Shown here: piece by piece, positions 46,670 through 63,793 of the stretch
Layout: every line of letters starts with the position of its first letter
Numbering within the stretch: position 1 is the stretch's first letter
Source of the DNA: Sphingomonas desiccabilis
GTDB taxonomy: Bacteria > Pseudomonadota > Alphaproteobacteria > Sphingomonadales > Sphingomonadaceae
NCBI RefSeq assembly: GCF_004135605.1
Contig: NZ_SDPT01000001.1
Location: 62,001 to 126,000, forward strand
Length of the DNA: 64,000 bases
Reading direction: 5' to 3'
Program-made: the position numbers and the translations under genes
Notes under the pieces: generated by a model
Database searches by the model: none
The model's input: only the letters and a program-made list of their open reading frames with translations
What the model was told of the DNA's origin: nothing

Positions 46670-47838
46670 AGCGCCTGGCCCGCCGCCCAGCCGCTCGCCC
46701 AGGCCCATTGGAAGTTGTAGCCGCCGAGCCAGCCGGTCACGTCCATCGCCTCGCCGACCACGTGCAGGCCGGGCAGGTGCCGCGCCGCCATGGTGCGCGA
46801 GGAGAGCCCGTCCGTGGCGATGCCGCCTACGGTCACCTCCGCCTTGGCGAAGCCCTCGCTGCCGTTGGGCACGAAGCGCCAGTCGCCGAGCCGCTGCTCC
46901 ACCTCCCGCAGCGTCGCGTCGCGCTGGTTGCCCAGTTCGCCTGTAACCGCCAGCCGCTCGGCAAGCGCCTCTGCCAGCCGGTCGGGAAGCGCCGCGGACA
47001 GGATGGCGCGCAGCCCCGCACGCGGACGGGTGCGCTTCGCCTCCAGCAGCCACCCCGCACCCTGGCCGGGCAGGAAGTCGATGCCGATGGTGTCCCGGTG
47101 TCGCCAATAGGAGGAGACCTGCAGGATCGCGGGACCGGACAGGCCGCGATGGGTGAACAGTGCGGCTTCGCGGAACGCCGCCTTTCCGCAGCGCGCGACC
47201 ACTTCGGTCGCGACCCCCGAAAGGGAGCGGAACAGCGTATCCTCCGGCGGCAGCGTCAGCGGCACCAGCGCCGGGCGGGGCTCCACGACCTTCAGCCCGA
47301 ACTTGCGGGCGAGATCATAGGCGAAGCCGGTCGCGCCGAGCTTCGGGATGGAGGGGCCGCCGGTGGCGATGACCAGCGCCGGTGCGGTGAGCGTCGCGTC
47401 GCCGTGCGCTACGGTGAAGCGCCCGTCCGCATGCGAGATGTCGCGGATCGCGGCACCTAGGCGGATCGCCACGGCGCCCGCCGCGCACTCGTCCAGCAGC
47501 ATGGCCACGATCTGCCGGGCCGACCCGTCGCAAAACAGCTGGCCGAGCGTCTTTTCGTGCCACGCGATGCCGTGCCGCTCGACCATCTCCAGGAAGTCGG
47601 CGGCGGTGTAGCGGCCGAGCGCCGACTTGGCGAAATGCGGATTGGCAGACACGTAGCGGTCGGGTGCCGTGCCCAGATTGGTGAAGTTGCAGCGGCCGCC
47701 GCCCGAAATCAGGATCTTGCGGCCCGGCTCCGGCGCATGGTCGACGACCACCACGCGCCTGCCGCGCTGCCCGGCGACGGCCGCGGCCATCAGCCCGGCG
47801 CCGCCTGCGCCGAGCACGATCGCATCGAAGCTCTGCAT
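46666..47838 (-). CDS. HI0933/YhiN-family NAD(P)/FAD-dependent oxidoreductase
   Basis: The 390-residue flavoprotein begins with the dinucleotide-binding motif VLGAGGAGLMAAAVAGQRG and the family signature GRKILISGGGRCNFTN. A helical insertion follows in the middle, and the C-terminal FAD motif is GEAMDVTGWLGGYNFQWAW. The family is conserved but its substrate is mostly unknown. It is co-transcribed with a CDF transporter 3 bases upstream and overlaps the glycosylase gene downstream. Confidence 0.93.
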   Translation of the reverse strand: MQSFDAIVLGAGGAGLMAAAVAGQRGRRVVVVDHAPEPGRKILISGGGRCNFTNLGTAPDRYVSANPHFAKSALGRYTAADFLEMVERHGIAWHEKTLGQLFCDGSARQIVAMLLDECAAGAVAIRLGAAIRDISHADGRFTVAHGDATLTAPALVIATGGPSIPKLGATGFAYDLARKFGLKVVEPRPALVPLTLPPEDTLFRSLSGVATEVVARCGKAAFREAALFTHRGLSGPAILQVSSYWRHRDTIGIDFLPGQGAGWLLEAKRTRPRAGLRAILSAALPDRLAEALAERLAVTGELGNQRDATLREVEQRLGDWRFVPNGSEGFAKAEVTVGGIATDGLSSRTMAARHLPGLHVVGEAMDVTGWLGGYNFQWAWASGWAAGQAL

Positions 47839-47841
47839 CGA

Positions 47842-48801
47842 TCAGCCGACGGCAGGCGCGAAGGCGAGGATGGCGTCTTCGTGCTTTTCCGGACGGATGT
47901 AGATGGAGGTGAGGGTGGGGATCGCGGCCTTCAGTTCGGCCTCGAGTTCCTCGATCAGTATTTCGCCTGCGCCCATGGTCAGCGCATCGTCGAAATCGGC
48001 GCTGATCGCAACGAACACTGCGTCGGGTGCGGTGTGGATGGTGCGCACGTGGTTCACCGACGAGATGCCCGCCTTGGCACGCACCACAGACCGCACGCGC
48101 TCGATCAACACCGGGTCCGCCCGCTCCCCGATCAGCAGCCCCTTGGCTTCGCGCGCAAGCAGCACCGACACGGCCGCAAGGAGCAGGCCGATGAGGATCG
48201 ATGCGACTCCATCGATGCGTGCGTCCCCGAAATAGTGGCTGGCCCAGACCCCGGCGCCCGCGACCATCAAGCCGATCAGCGCCGCCGAATCCTCGAAAAG
48301 CACGATGAAACCCGCCGGATCCTTGGACTCGTGGATGGCGCGCCACCAGCCGGTATCCCCGCGCTTGGCGTTGAACTCGCGTACCGCGATCGTCCAGGAC
48401 GAGCCTTCCAGCAGGACGGCGATCCCGAGCACGATGTAGTTGATGCGCGGGTCGCTGAGCGGCTCAGGCTCCAGGATGTGGAGATACCCCTCGTAGATCG
48501 ACACGCCTGCGCCGACGGCAAAGATCAGCAGGGCGACTACGAACGCCGAGAAATAGAGCTCCCGGCCATAGCCGAAGGGGTGTTTGGGATCGGCGGGCCG
48601 ACGGGCGCGTTTCTGCCCGTAGAGCAGCAGCACCTGGTTGCCGCTGTCGACCACCGAGTGGACACCCTCCGTCAGCATCGAGGACGAGCCGGTGATGCCG
48701 GCCGCTACGAATTTCGCGACGCCGATCCCCAGGTTCGCCGCCAACGCGCCATAGAGAACGATGTTGTTCTTGATGTGCGCGCCCGCGCCGTCGTCCGCCA
48801 T
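47842..48801 (-). CDS. Cation diffusion facilitator (CDF) metal transporter
   Basis: The 319-residue transporter exports divalent metals such as zinc, iron or manganese. Six membrane helices are expected; TM2 has the metal site HSVVD in MLTEGVHSVVDSGNQVLLLY, with ADPKHPFGYGRELYFSAFVV after it. TM5 has FEDSAALIGLMV in place of the HxxxD pair, with an acidic Glu, which may shift metal preference. A C-terminal cytoplasmic ferredoxin-like domain follows (VNHVRTIHTAPDAVFVAISA). The start at 48801 has AGGAA upstream; an earlier ATG adds 15 residues. It leads the operon. Confidence 0.9.
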   Translation of the reverse strand: MADDGAGAHIKNNIVLYGALAANLGIGVAKFVAAGITGSSSMLTEGVHSVVDSGNQVLLLYGQKRARRPADPKHPFGYGRELYFSAFVVALLIFAVGAGVSIYEGYLHILEPEPLSDPRINYIVLGIAVLLEGSSWTIAVREFNAKRGDTGWWRAIHESKDPAGFIVLFEDSAALIGLMVAGAGVWASHYFGDARIDGVASILIGLLLAAVSVLLAREAKGLLIGERADPVLIERVRSVVRAKAGISSVNHVRTIHTAPDAVFVAISADFDDALTMGAGEILIEELEAELKAAIPTLTSIYIRPEKHEDAILAFAPAVG

Positions 48802-48899
48802 GTATCGTTCCTGCTTTTTGCGGAGGGTGAAGTGCCTGGAGAGCACGAGTGGTTCCGCCAGGCCTCGCCGGGCGGCGTTCGGGCTGCTAGGCGGCGGCG

Positions 48900-50765
48900 A
48901 TGCTGAACCTCAATGGAATCACGGTGCGCCTGGGTGGCCGGCTCATTCTCGACGGCGTGAGTGCGGCGCTGCCGCCGGGCAGCCGTGTCGGGCTGATCGG
49001 CCGCAACGGTGCCGGCAAGTCGACCCTGGTGCGGGTAATCGCGGGCGAGCTGGAGCCCGATGGGGGCGCCGCGGAGATGCCGCGCGGCAGCCGCCTGGGC
49101 TATGTCGCGCAGGAAGCGCCCGCTGGCAGCGCCACGCCGTTCGAAACCGTCCTCGCCGCCGACACCGAGCGGGCAGCGCTGATGGAAGAGGCGGAGACGT
49201 CGCACGACCCCGATCGCCTGGCCGAGGTGCACGAGCGGTTGCTCGCAATCGACGCCCACACAGCGCCGGCACGTGCCGCGCGCATTCTGGTAGGCCTCGG
49301 CTTCGACGAGAGCATGCAGAATTCGCCGCTGGACGGCTTTTCGGGCGGGTGGCGCATGCGCGTCGCGCTCGCCGCGCTGCTGTTCAGCCAGCCCGACGTG
49401 CTGCTGCTCGACGAGCCTTCCAACCACCTCGACCTCGAAGCGGTGCTGTGGCTGGAGGATTTTCTAAAGAGCTATCGCGCGACGATCGTGATCGTCAGCC
49501 ACGAGCGCGATTTCCTCAACAATGTCGTCGACCACATCCTCCACCTCCAGGGCGGCAAGGTGACGCTCTACCCCGGCGGCTATGATGCGTTCGAGCGGCA
49601 GCGCGCCGAGCGGATGGCGCAGCTGGAGGCGGCGCGCGCCAACCAGGCAGCGCAGCGCGCCAAGTTGCAGGACTATATCGCCCGCAACTCGGCCCGCGCC
49701 TCGACTGCCAAGCAGGCGCAGTCGCGCATCAAGGCCCTGGCGAAGATGGCGCCGATCGCCGCGATGGCCGAGGATCCATCGCTGTCGTTCGACTTCCCCG
49801 ATCCCGATGAACTGCGTCCGCCGCTGGTAACGCTGGACATGGCGAGCGTCGGCTATGGCGACACACCGATCCTCAAGCGGCTCAACCTGCGGCTCGATCC
49901 GGACGACCGCATCGGCCTGTTGGGGCGCAACGGCAACGGCAAGACGACGCTCGCGCGCCTGCTCGCCGCACAGCTGACGCCGATGGAAGGCGACATGGCG
50001 TCCTCGTCCAAGATGCGCGTCGGTTATTTCACCCAGTATCAGGTCGAGGAACTCGACGCGCGCGACACGCCGCTCGAACACATGACTCGGCTGATGAAGG
50101 GCAAGACGCCGGCCGCGGTGCGCGCGCAGCTCGGGCGTTTCGGCTTTTCCGGCGACAAGGCAACGACGCTGGTCGGCAAGCTCTCGGGCGGCGAGCGCGC
50201 GCGGCTGGCGCTGGCGCTCATCACCCGTGACGCACCGCACATGCTGATCCTCGACGAGCCGACCAACCACCTCGACGTCGACGCGCGCGAAGCGCTGATC
50301 CAGGCGCTGAACGCCTATTCGGGCGCGGTGGTGGTGGTCAGCCACGACCGTCACATGCTGGAAACGACGGCCGACCGGCTGGTACTGGTCGACGGCGGCA
50401 CCGCGCGCGAGTTCGACGGCAGCCTCGACGACTACATCGCGCTGGTGCTGGGCGGCGGCAAGGCGGACAAGGCCGAGAAGAAGGCCAACAAGAAGGAAGA
50501 CCGCCGCGCCGCCGCCGAAGCGCGCGAGCGTGCGCAGGCAAAGCGCAAGGAAGCGCAGGCGGCCGAGCGCGAGGTGGCGAAGCTCTCCGCCGAGCGAACC
50601 GCCGTCGACCAGGCGATGTTCGCGCCTGCCGAGGCACCGCCGGCGCTCGCGAAGCTCACCATGACCGAACTGATGAAGCGCCGCGCCGAGCTCACCGAGC
50701 GGATCGAGGCCGCGGAACTGCGCTGGATGGAAGCGAGCGAGGCGCTGGAGGGGGTGGCGGCGTAA
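48900..50765 (+). CDS. ABC-F family ATPase (YheS/Uup-like), ribosome-associated
   Basis: ABC-F proteins bind the ribosomal E site and relieve stalls. The 621-residue protein has two ATPase domains. Walker A sites are GRNGAGKST (about residues 40-48) and GRNGNGKTTL (about 343-352). Signatures are FSGGWRMR and LSGGERAR. Walker B sites are LLLDEPSNHLD and LILDEPTNHLD. The linker between the domains is basic and helical, and the C-terminus is a charged coiled coil (AEARERAQAKRKEAQAAERE). No membrane segments are present. Subfamily assignment is uncertain. Confidence 0.94.
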   Translation: MLNLNGITVRLGGRLILDGVSAALPPGSRVGLIGRNGAGKSTLVRVIAGELEPDGGAAEMPRGSRLGYVAQEAPAGSATPFETVLAADTERAALMEEAETSHDPDRLAEVHERLLAIDAHTAPARAARILVGLGFDESMQNSPLDGFSGGWRMRVALAALLFSQPDVLLLDEPSNHLDLEAVLWLEDFLKSYRATIVIVSHERDFLNNVVDHILHLQGGKVTLYPGGYDAFERQRAERMAQLEAARANQAAQRAKLQDYIARNSARASTAKQAQSRIKALAKMAPIAAMAEDPSLSFDFPDPDELRPPLVTLDMASVGYGDTPILKRLNLRLDPDDRIGLLGRNGNGKTTLARLLAAQLTPMEGDMASSSKMRVGYFTQYQVEELDARDTPLEHMTRLMKGKTPAAVRAQLGRFGFSGDKATTLVGKLSGGERARLALALITRDAPHMLILDEPTNHLDVDAREALIQALNAYSGAVVVVSHDRHMLETTADRLVLVDGGTAREFDGSLDDYIALVLGGGKADKAEKKANKKEDRRAAAEARERAQAKRKEAQAAEREVAKLSAERTAVDQAMFAPAEAPPALAKLTMTELMKRRAELTERIEAAELRWMEASEALEGVAA

Positions 50766-51124
50766 GGGGACGGCGCGGGGGAGGGCGCTGCCGGTTTCCG
50801 ACCCGGCCCCCGCGGCGCTGCCCGAATTGCCAACTGCAGCGGAAGCGGTCGCGGAAGGACCTCCAGCCCCGGCTCCTGCTGCGCTGGAAGCCGTCGCAAT
50901 GCAGGCGCACGACGCTGCCTTCCCCGTCATCCCGGCGAAGGCCGGGATCCATGTCTCCGCGCGCGCCTGCGGCCCGGTGGATCCGGCCTCCGCCGGGATG
51001 ACGAAGAAAGGCGGAGGGCGGCTGACGCCCAAACCCGGCCGTTAAGAGCTTGCTTCCCGCTCCTCAATCGCGGACATCCGGACAGACAGGCGGGCGTTGC
51101 GGAAAGCCGAGAGGAGGGCGCCAA
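50766..51124. other. Intergenic region with inverted repeats, no gene
   Basis: The 359 bases hold the palindromic repeat pair described separately. They also hold an Ala/Pro-rich reading pattern in frame +1 (AALPELPTAAEAVAEGPPAP), which may be a decayed coding remnant. There is no convincing start or homologue. The ribosome binding site of the next gene (AGGAGG) lies at the right end. Confidence 0.6.
50925..51003. repeat. Inverted pair of REP-like palindromic units
   Basis: One unit, CGTCATCCCGGCGAAGGCCG (50925-50944, continuing GGATCCAT), and a second, GTGGATCCGGCCTCCGCCGG (50978-50997, continuing GATGACG), are near-perfect inverses of each other around a 26-base spacer. Each is itself partly palindromic. 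This is a REP/BIME-like arrangement common between genes in sphingomonads. Confidence 0.8.
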
Positions 51125-51556
51125 TTGCTACCAATACTGCTTCTGCTGGCGGTTGTAGCCGACACACCTGATGCGCCGCCGATCCATGACGGGGGCATTT
51201 GTGCTGGCCTCTCCTGGGTTCATCTAGCCCCCGGCGAGAAGATTTCCGTCGAAAGAGGACCAGACTTCAAAGTTTTCAGGTTTCATGGCCCCGCCAGCGA
51301 GTCGGATCATTGGTGGGGAGTATATTTCGGCAACGCAGCGCAGGTTCGTGGCAATGGTCCACTACTGCTTCGTCGGAATGGAGTGACTGTTCGCCGGGCC
51401 ACCGAAGACGGTCAGTTCCGCGGCTATCTCGCCAAGAAAGGCGGCTGGCAAAACCATTTCTTTGGCTCCGTATTCAACGGGAGCGACAAAGATCGAGACT
51501 TTTTCGATCGTATTGATTTCAGCTCTAAGGGGCAGGCTCTTTGTGCCAAGGGTTGA
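51125..51556 (+). CDS. Hypothetical exported protein, TTG start
   Basis: A 143-residue product starts at TTG 51125, 7 bases after AGGAGG. It begins with a signal peptide (LPILLLLAVVADTP), and the mature part has paired aromatics (SESDHWWGVYFGNAAQ and NHFFGSVFNGSDKDRDFFD). Two cysteines are present (ICAGL, LCAKG). I recognise no family. The DNA is visibly richer in A and T than the neighbours, so it may be recently acquired. It lies between repeats and the S10 peptidase gene. Confidence 0.65.
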   Translation: MLPILLLLAVVADTPDAPPIHDGGICAGLSWVHLAPGEKISVERGPDFKVFRFHGPASESDHWWGVYFGNAAQVRGNGPLLLRRNGVTVRRATEDGQFRGYLAKKGGWQNHFFGSVFNGSDKDRDFFDRIDFSSKGQALCAKG

Positions 51557-51772
51557 TCCCTTGCGTGATGGGCTGTTTACAGTACGCTCTCTTCGATAGC
51601 GGGCGGTCCGCTATCCACCCAAGCTAGGACATTTGACCAAACCTCCAAAGCCCCGATGGCGTGGAGCCGGCACCGTCCCCAAAACCGCTCCCCGCAGTTT
51701 CCCACCACCCCGCCATTGCCTCCCCGCCACCGCGCTGCGACATTCGCGCCCTTGCGAAGGGGAGCCCTGCAC

Positions 51773-53275
51773 TTGCGATCGATTCTGCGCCTATCCGCCG
51801 CCACCCTGCTGCTCGCCTGCACGAGCGGCCTCGCCCATGCCCAGACGGCCGAGACCACCACCACCGTCGAGAAGAAGAAGGCCGAGGACGAGACGAAGCC
51901 GCCGGCGCTTCCGGCCGACAAGACCATCGGCCAGTCGGCGCGGATCGGGGGGCGGACGATCGCGTACAAGGCAACGGTGGGCAAGATCCCGGTGCGCGAC
52001 GAGAAGGGCAAGGAGATCGGCCAGGTCGTCTACACGGCCTATACCGTGCCCGGCCGCGACCCGAGCCGGCCGGTGACCTTTGCGTTCAACGGCGGTCCGG
52101 GCGCCGCGTCGGTGTACCTCAACCTGGGCGCCATCGGGCCCAAGCGCGTCCAGTTCGGTGCGCAGGGTGATGCGCCCTCTGATGCGCCGATCGCGAGCGA
52201 CAATCCCAACAGCTGGCTCGACTTCACCGACCTGGTCTTCATCGATCCCGTCGGTACCGGCTTCAGCCGCAGCCTGGTGGACGAGGCGGAGACCAAGAAG
52301 GCGTTCTACGCCAACGATCCCGACATCAAGTACCTGTCCAAGGTGGTGTACGACTGGCTGGTCAAGGAAGGCCGGCTGCGCTCGCCCAAATATGTGATGG
52401 GGGAGAGCTATGGCGGGTATCGCGCCCCGCGGATCGCCTATGAGCTCCAGTCGCAGATTGGCGTCGGGGTCAACGGGATGATCCTGGTGTCGCCCTATCT
52501 CGATCCCGCCTCGGGGGACGGCGCCACCGCGCTTTCGCCGCTACCGTGGATGATCGACCTGCCGTCGATGGCCGCCTCGAATTTGGAACGCCAGGGGCGG
52601 CTGACGCCACAGGCGATGATGGAAGTGGAGGCCTATGTCCGAGGCGACTATGCCCGCGACCTGCTGCGCGGGCGGTCCGATCCGCAGGCGACTGCACGCC
52701 TCTCGCAGCGGGTGGCGGAACTGACCGGGCTCGACCCGGCGCTGGTGCAGAAGCTGGGCGGCCGGATCGACAGCCGGACCTATCTGCGCGAAATTCACCG
52801 CGAAGAGGGGCGGATCGGCAGCATCTATGACTCGAACGTGACGGCGTTCGATCCTTTCCCCTGGTCCGCCCAGCAGCAATCGAACGATCCGATCCTGGAC
52901 GCGCTGATCGCCCCGACCACCAGCGCAATGGTGGACTTCGTCACCCGCGAGGTGGGCTGGAAGACGGATGCGCGCTACCACGCGCTGTCCTACGAGGTGA
53001 ACCAGGCCTGGGACCGCGGCAAGCCGGACGACACCCCGGTGAGCGACCTGCGCAAGGCGATCGCCAACGATCCCAAGATGCGGGTGATGATCGTCCATGG
53101 CTGGGACGACCTGTCCTGCCCCTTCTTCGCCTCGCGCCTGATCGTCGACCAGATGCCGGGGTTCGGCCAGACGGAGCGGGTGCAGCTGCGTGTCTATCCG
53201 GGCGGCCACATGTTCTACAGCCGCAGCGACAGCGGCGCATCGTTCAAGCAGGACGCGCAGGCATTGTATCGCTGA
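51773..53275 (+). CDS. Exported S10-family serine carboxypeptidase
   Basis: The 500-residue enzyme removes C-terminal residues from peptides. It has a signal peptide (ILRLSAATLLLACTSGLAHA), the oxyanion motif FAFNGGPGAASVYLNLGA, catalytic Ser in GESYGGYRAPRIA near residue 212, Asp in HGWDDLSCPF near residue 444 and His in YPGGHMFY near residue 478. All three triad residues are present. The start is TTG at 51773 with AAGGGGAG and 7-base spacing; an ATG further upstream adds 39 basic, unlikely residues. A hairpin follows. Confidence 0.93.
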   Translation: MRSILRLSAATLLLACTSGLAHAQTAETTTTVEKKKAEDETKPPALPADKTIGQSARIGGRTIAYKATVGKIPVRDEKGKEIGQVVYTAYTVPGRDPSRPVTFAFNGGPGAASVYLNLGAIGPKRVQFGAQGDAPSDAPIASDNPNSWLDFTDLVFIDPVGTGFSRSLVDEAETKKAFYANDPDIKYLSKVVYDWLVKEGRLRSPKYVMGESYGGYRAPRIAYELQSQIGVGVNGMILVSPYLDPASGDGATALSPLPWMIDLPSMAASNLERQGRLTPQAMMEVEAYVRGDYARDLLRGRSDPQATARLSQRVAELTGLDPALVQKLGGRIDSRTYLREIHREEGRIGSIYDSNVTAFDPFPWSAQQQSNDPILDALIAPTTSAMVDFVTREVGWKTDARYHALSYEVNQAWDRGKPDDTPVSDLRKAIANDPKMRVMIVHGWDDLSCPFFASRLIVDQMPGFGQTERVQLRVYPGGHMFYSRSDSGASFKQDAQALYR

Positions 53276-53284
53276 TCCTCATGG

Positions 53285-53316
53285 CTACCGGTCGCGCTCG
53301 TCGGTGCGACCGGTAG
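53285..53316. terminator. Hairpin between convergent S10 peptidase and iron-permease genes
   Basis: The 11-base arms CTACCGGTCGC (53285-53295) and GCGACCGGTAG (53306-53316) pair perfectly around a 10-base loop. It is terminator-like, with no T-run. Confidence 0.6.
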
Positions 53317-53352
53317 CGCCCGACGCTTGGGCGTTCCGTTCAGCGTGACGCC

Positions 53353-53766
53353 TCAGCGGCGCTTGAGCAGCGTCTCCACGCTGTCATCGACGGTCCCGAC
53401 CTTGCCCGGCTCATGGCCGGCCTCCTGCTCCAGCGCGGCCCGAATTTCCTCGATCTGGCGGTCGGTCAGATGTTCGATCCCGATGAACTCGCCGCGTGCC
53501 GGATCGAGCGCGCGGATCAGCTCGTCCAGCTTTGCCTGCATCGCCGCTGCGTCTCGGTTCTGAGAGTTCTGGATCAGGAACACCATCAGGAAGGTGACGA
53601 TGGTCGTCGCCGTGTTGATGACCAGCTGCCAGGTGTCCGAATAGCCGAAGATCGGCCCGCTTATTGCCCAGGCGAGAATGGTCGCAAGCGCGAGGACGAA
53701 GGTCAGCGGCTGCCCGGCAGCGGTTGCGATCCGGGTGGAGATGGCGGTGAAGATGCGGTCCAACAT
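53353..53766 (-). CDS. Low-affinity iron permease family small membrane protein
   Basis: The 137-residue protein matches the low-affinity iron permease family (Pfam PF04120) by its two membrane segments (LTFVLALATILAWAISGPIF and TWQLVINTATTIVTFLMVFL) and the conserved IQNSQNRDAAAMQAKLDELI right after them. The family is named after yeast Fet4, but most small bacterial members are uncharacterised, so iron transport is not certain. The ATG at 53766 is chosen; an upstream TTG adds 4 residues. Confidence 0.88.
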   Translation of the reverse strand: MLDRIFTAISTRIATAAGQPLTFVLALATILAWAISGPIFGYSDTWQLVINTATTIVTFLMVFLIQNSQNRDAAAMQAKLDELIRALDPARGEFIGIEHLTDRQIEEIRAALEQEAGHEPGKVGTVDDSVETLLKRR

Positions 53767-53843
53767 GCCCGCACCCAAGGCTCGAACCGCCGGAAAGGCA
53801 AGTGGCGGGGGCGGCGCGCCTCAGCGCCGCACCCGCGACGACA

Positions 53844-54632
53844 TCAGAAGTTGAGCCCGACCCGCGCCAGCAGGCGACTGTCCGCGTTGCGACCATCGGC
53901 ATAGGGAGAGGCGACGATCGCGCGGTCGGAGATGTCGGTGTCGACATAGTCGAGGCCGATCACCAGAGGGCCGGTCACGTGCTCCACGCCCAAGCGCCAG
54001 TCCATATAGTTGCCGCCCGGGCGCAGGCGCGCAGCGCGCAGCCGATTGTCGACGTTCCCCGAACTGCGGCCGATCCCGGCGATGACCGTGAACGGCGTCA
54101 CGGGAATGCCCATGCGCCCCTCCGCACCGATGTAGAGATTGTCGCCGCCGATCGCCGACTGCTTGGGCGCGTAGCGTGCAAATCCGTCGACCTGTACCGG
54201 ACCCAGGGCGAAGCCCGCGCCACCGCCGAGCTCCAGGTAGCTGAGCGCCCGGTCGCTGCCGGGGAAAAAGTGGCCGGTCACGCCGCCGTCGACGCGAACG
54301 GGCCCGAGGTACTGCGCATAGGTCGCGCCGAGATCGATCCCCACCGCAGCGCCGCCGTGCCGGGGGCTGTCGTTCAGCGTCGCCACCGAACCCGTGACCG
54401 AGAAGCCCTGGCCCCCGAGCGGGATGGCGGCCGTGCCCCGCAGACTGACGTCGCCGTCGCTCCAGCTGATCCCACGCTCTCGATCGTCGGTGGTGAGTTC
54501 CACCGACAGGGTGGAACGCTCGCCCCCGGTCTGGGCATGGGCGGGGAGGGTGGCAGGGATGGAAAGCAGGACGCCGCCGACCAGAAGGGAAAGGCGGGAC
54601 TTGGCTCCCGGGGCGGAACGGCGCATGCGCAT
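53844..54632 (-). CDS. TorF-family putative outer-membrane porin
   Basis: The 262-residue protein has a signal peptide (SRLSLLVGGVLLSIPATLPA, ending AHAQT). The rest is a beta-barrel with alternating strands: LSVELTTDDRERGISWSDGD, ATYAQYLGPVRVDGGVTGHF, and the closing DSRLLARVGLNF with terminal Phe. The 'dysfunctional in light/dark' phrase RERGISWSDGD is typical of TorF-like porins seen near TonB receptors. Substrate is unknown. The ATG at 54632 has GGAG upstream; a longer frame upstream is shadow. Confidence 0.85.
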   Translation of the reverse strand: MRMRRSAPGAKSRLSLLVGGVLLSIPATLPAHAQTGGERSTLSVELTTDDRERGISWSDGDVSLRGTAAIPLGGQGFSVTGSVATLNDSPRHGGAAVGIDLGATYAQYLGPVRVDGGVTGHFFPGSDRALSYLELGGGAGFALGPVQVDGFARYAPKQSAIGGDNLYIGAEGRMGIPVTPFTVIAGIGRSSGNVDNRLRAARLRPGGNYMDWRLGVEHVTGPLVIGLDYVDTDISDRAIVASPYADGRNADSRLLARVGLNF

Positions 54633-54944
54633 CGGCGATCTCCGAAGAAAAAATGGTGCGGCCACGTTCGACCAACGCGACCAGCTGGGTCCGCAGGCTC
54701 GGCAGGCCTGCCTCGACCGCCGCTGCGATAGCGGTGCTACTGGCGTCGCACCAGCCGGGGTAGCGGCCTTTATCGGCTCCAAGGCACCTGTCGACGCGGC
54801 AGGCAGCTGCTTGCCAGTGCCGTTTCTCCACCCAGTGCAGCATGGCGCCGCCGCCGGCCGGCTTCCATGGAGGGGGCGGCACAAAACGAAACCGCCGCCC
54901 GGTTTCCCGGACGGCGGCTTCCTTGTTCAGGCTGATCGCGAAGA
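54633..54944. other. Intergenic region upstream of the porin gene
   Basis: These 312 bases lie between the porin start and the rpoC stop, both on the minus strand. They contain the rpoC terminator at the right end. A reading frame through the middle (LHWVEKRHWQAAACRVDRCL) is open but has no family match and no stop of its own. No strong promoter for the porin gene was found by eye. Confidence 0.6.
54883..54920 (-). terminator. Intrinsic terminator of the rpoBC operon
   Basis: On the minus strand, CCGCCGTCCGG pairs with CCGGGCGGCGG (one G-T) around a GAAA-type loop, followed by TTTCGTTTTG. It is 24 bases after the rpoC stop. Confidence 0.8.
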
Positions 54945-59210
<4,266 letters not shown>

Positions 59211-59283
59211 GTCGTATTCCCTCTAGGGGCAAAACTCCGGGCGAAACGGGGAGGGGCACCGCGTCGGCGGCGCCCCTGTTCCC

Positions 59284-63429
<4,146 letters not shown>

Positions 63430-63621
63430 GGGAGTAGGTCGCCTCGCTTGGTCAAATTTCGCGCCCGGGCTGGCCCGGGCAGATGCGCGAACGAGACGCG
63501 AAAAGCCGCGTCATCCCGAATGGGATCGCAGCTTCGGGGCGTCTCGAAAGACCTCGGCCGATCCATTCGTCCAATGCGTTGCGCGACGACGCATCATTTC
63601 CCGATCGTGAGGCAGAGCCGC
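63430..63621 (-). promoter_or_regulatory. Leader region of the rpoBC mRNA
   Basis: From the promoter to the rpoB ATG the leader is about 185 bases. It contains a GCCCGGGC/GCCCGGGC palindrome pair (about 63462-63479), a hairpin-like ATCCCATTCGGGAT, and GACGCG repeats. The rpoB Shine-Dalgarno is weak. The structures could regulate expression, but none matches a known riboswitch. Confidence 0.5.
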
Positions 63622-63650
63622 GATATAGGGCACAGGTCGGAAACAGTCAA
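63622..63650 (-). promoter_or_regulatory. Sigma70-type promoter for rpoBC
   Basis: On the minus strand TTGACT (63645-63650) and TATATC (63622-63627) are separated by 17 bases. This is a near-consensus match with ideal spacing. It predicts transcription starting about 63615. Confidence 0.75.
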
Positions 63651-63793
63651 GGAAACGCGGCGCTTGCGCCGTCGACAGCCGGGTTGGACATGTGCCCGCC
63701 TTGGCTTCATCTCGCCTTGGGTTTGCCACGATCCGGCGCAGGAGGGGCGTGGGGTGCTGGCGGCCGGTGCCCGGATCGGCGTTGGCGAAGCGC

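Noticed and set aside
50827..51045. A 72-residue frame with VIPAKAGIHV and PASAGMTKK
   Set aside because: These phrases are simply the translation of the palindromic repeat at 50925-51003, so it is not a gene.
53821..54882. A second long frame upstream of and through the porin gene
   Set aside because: It loses sense inside the porin coding region and has no start or family match. The porin frame has a signal peptide and barrel pattern.
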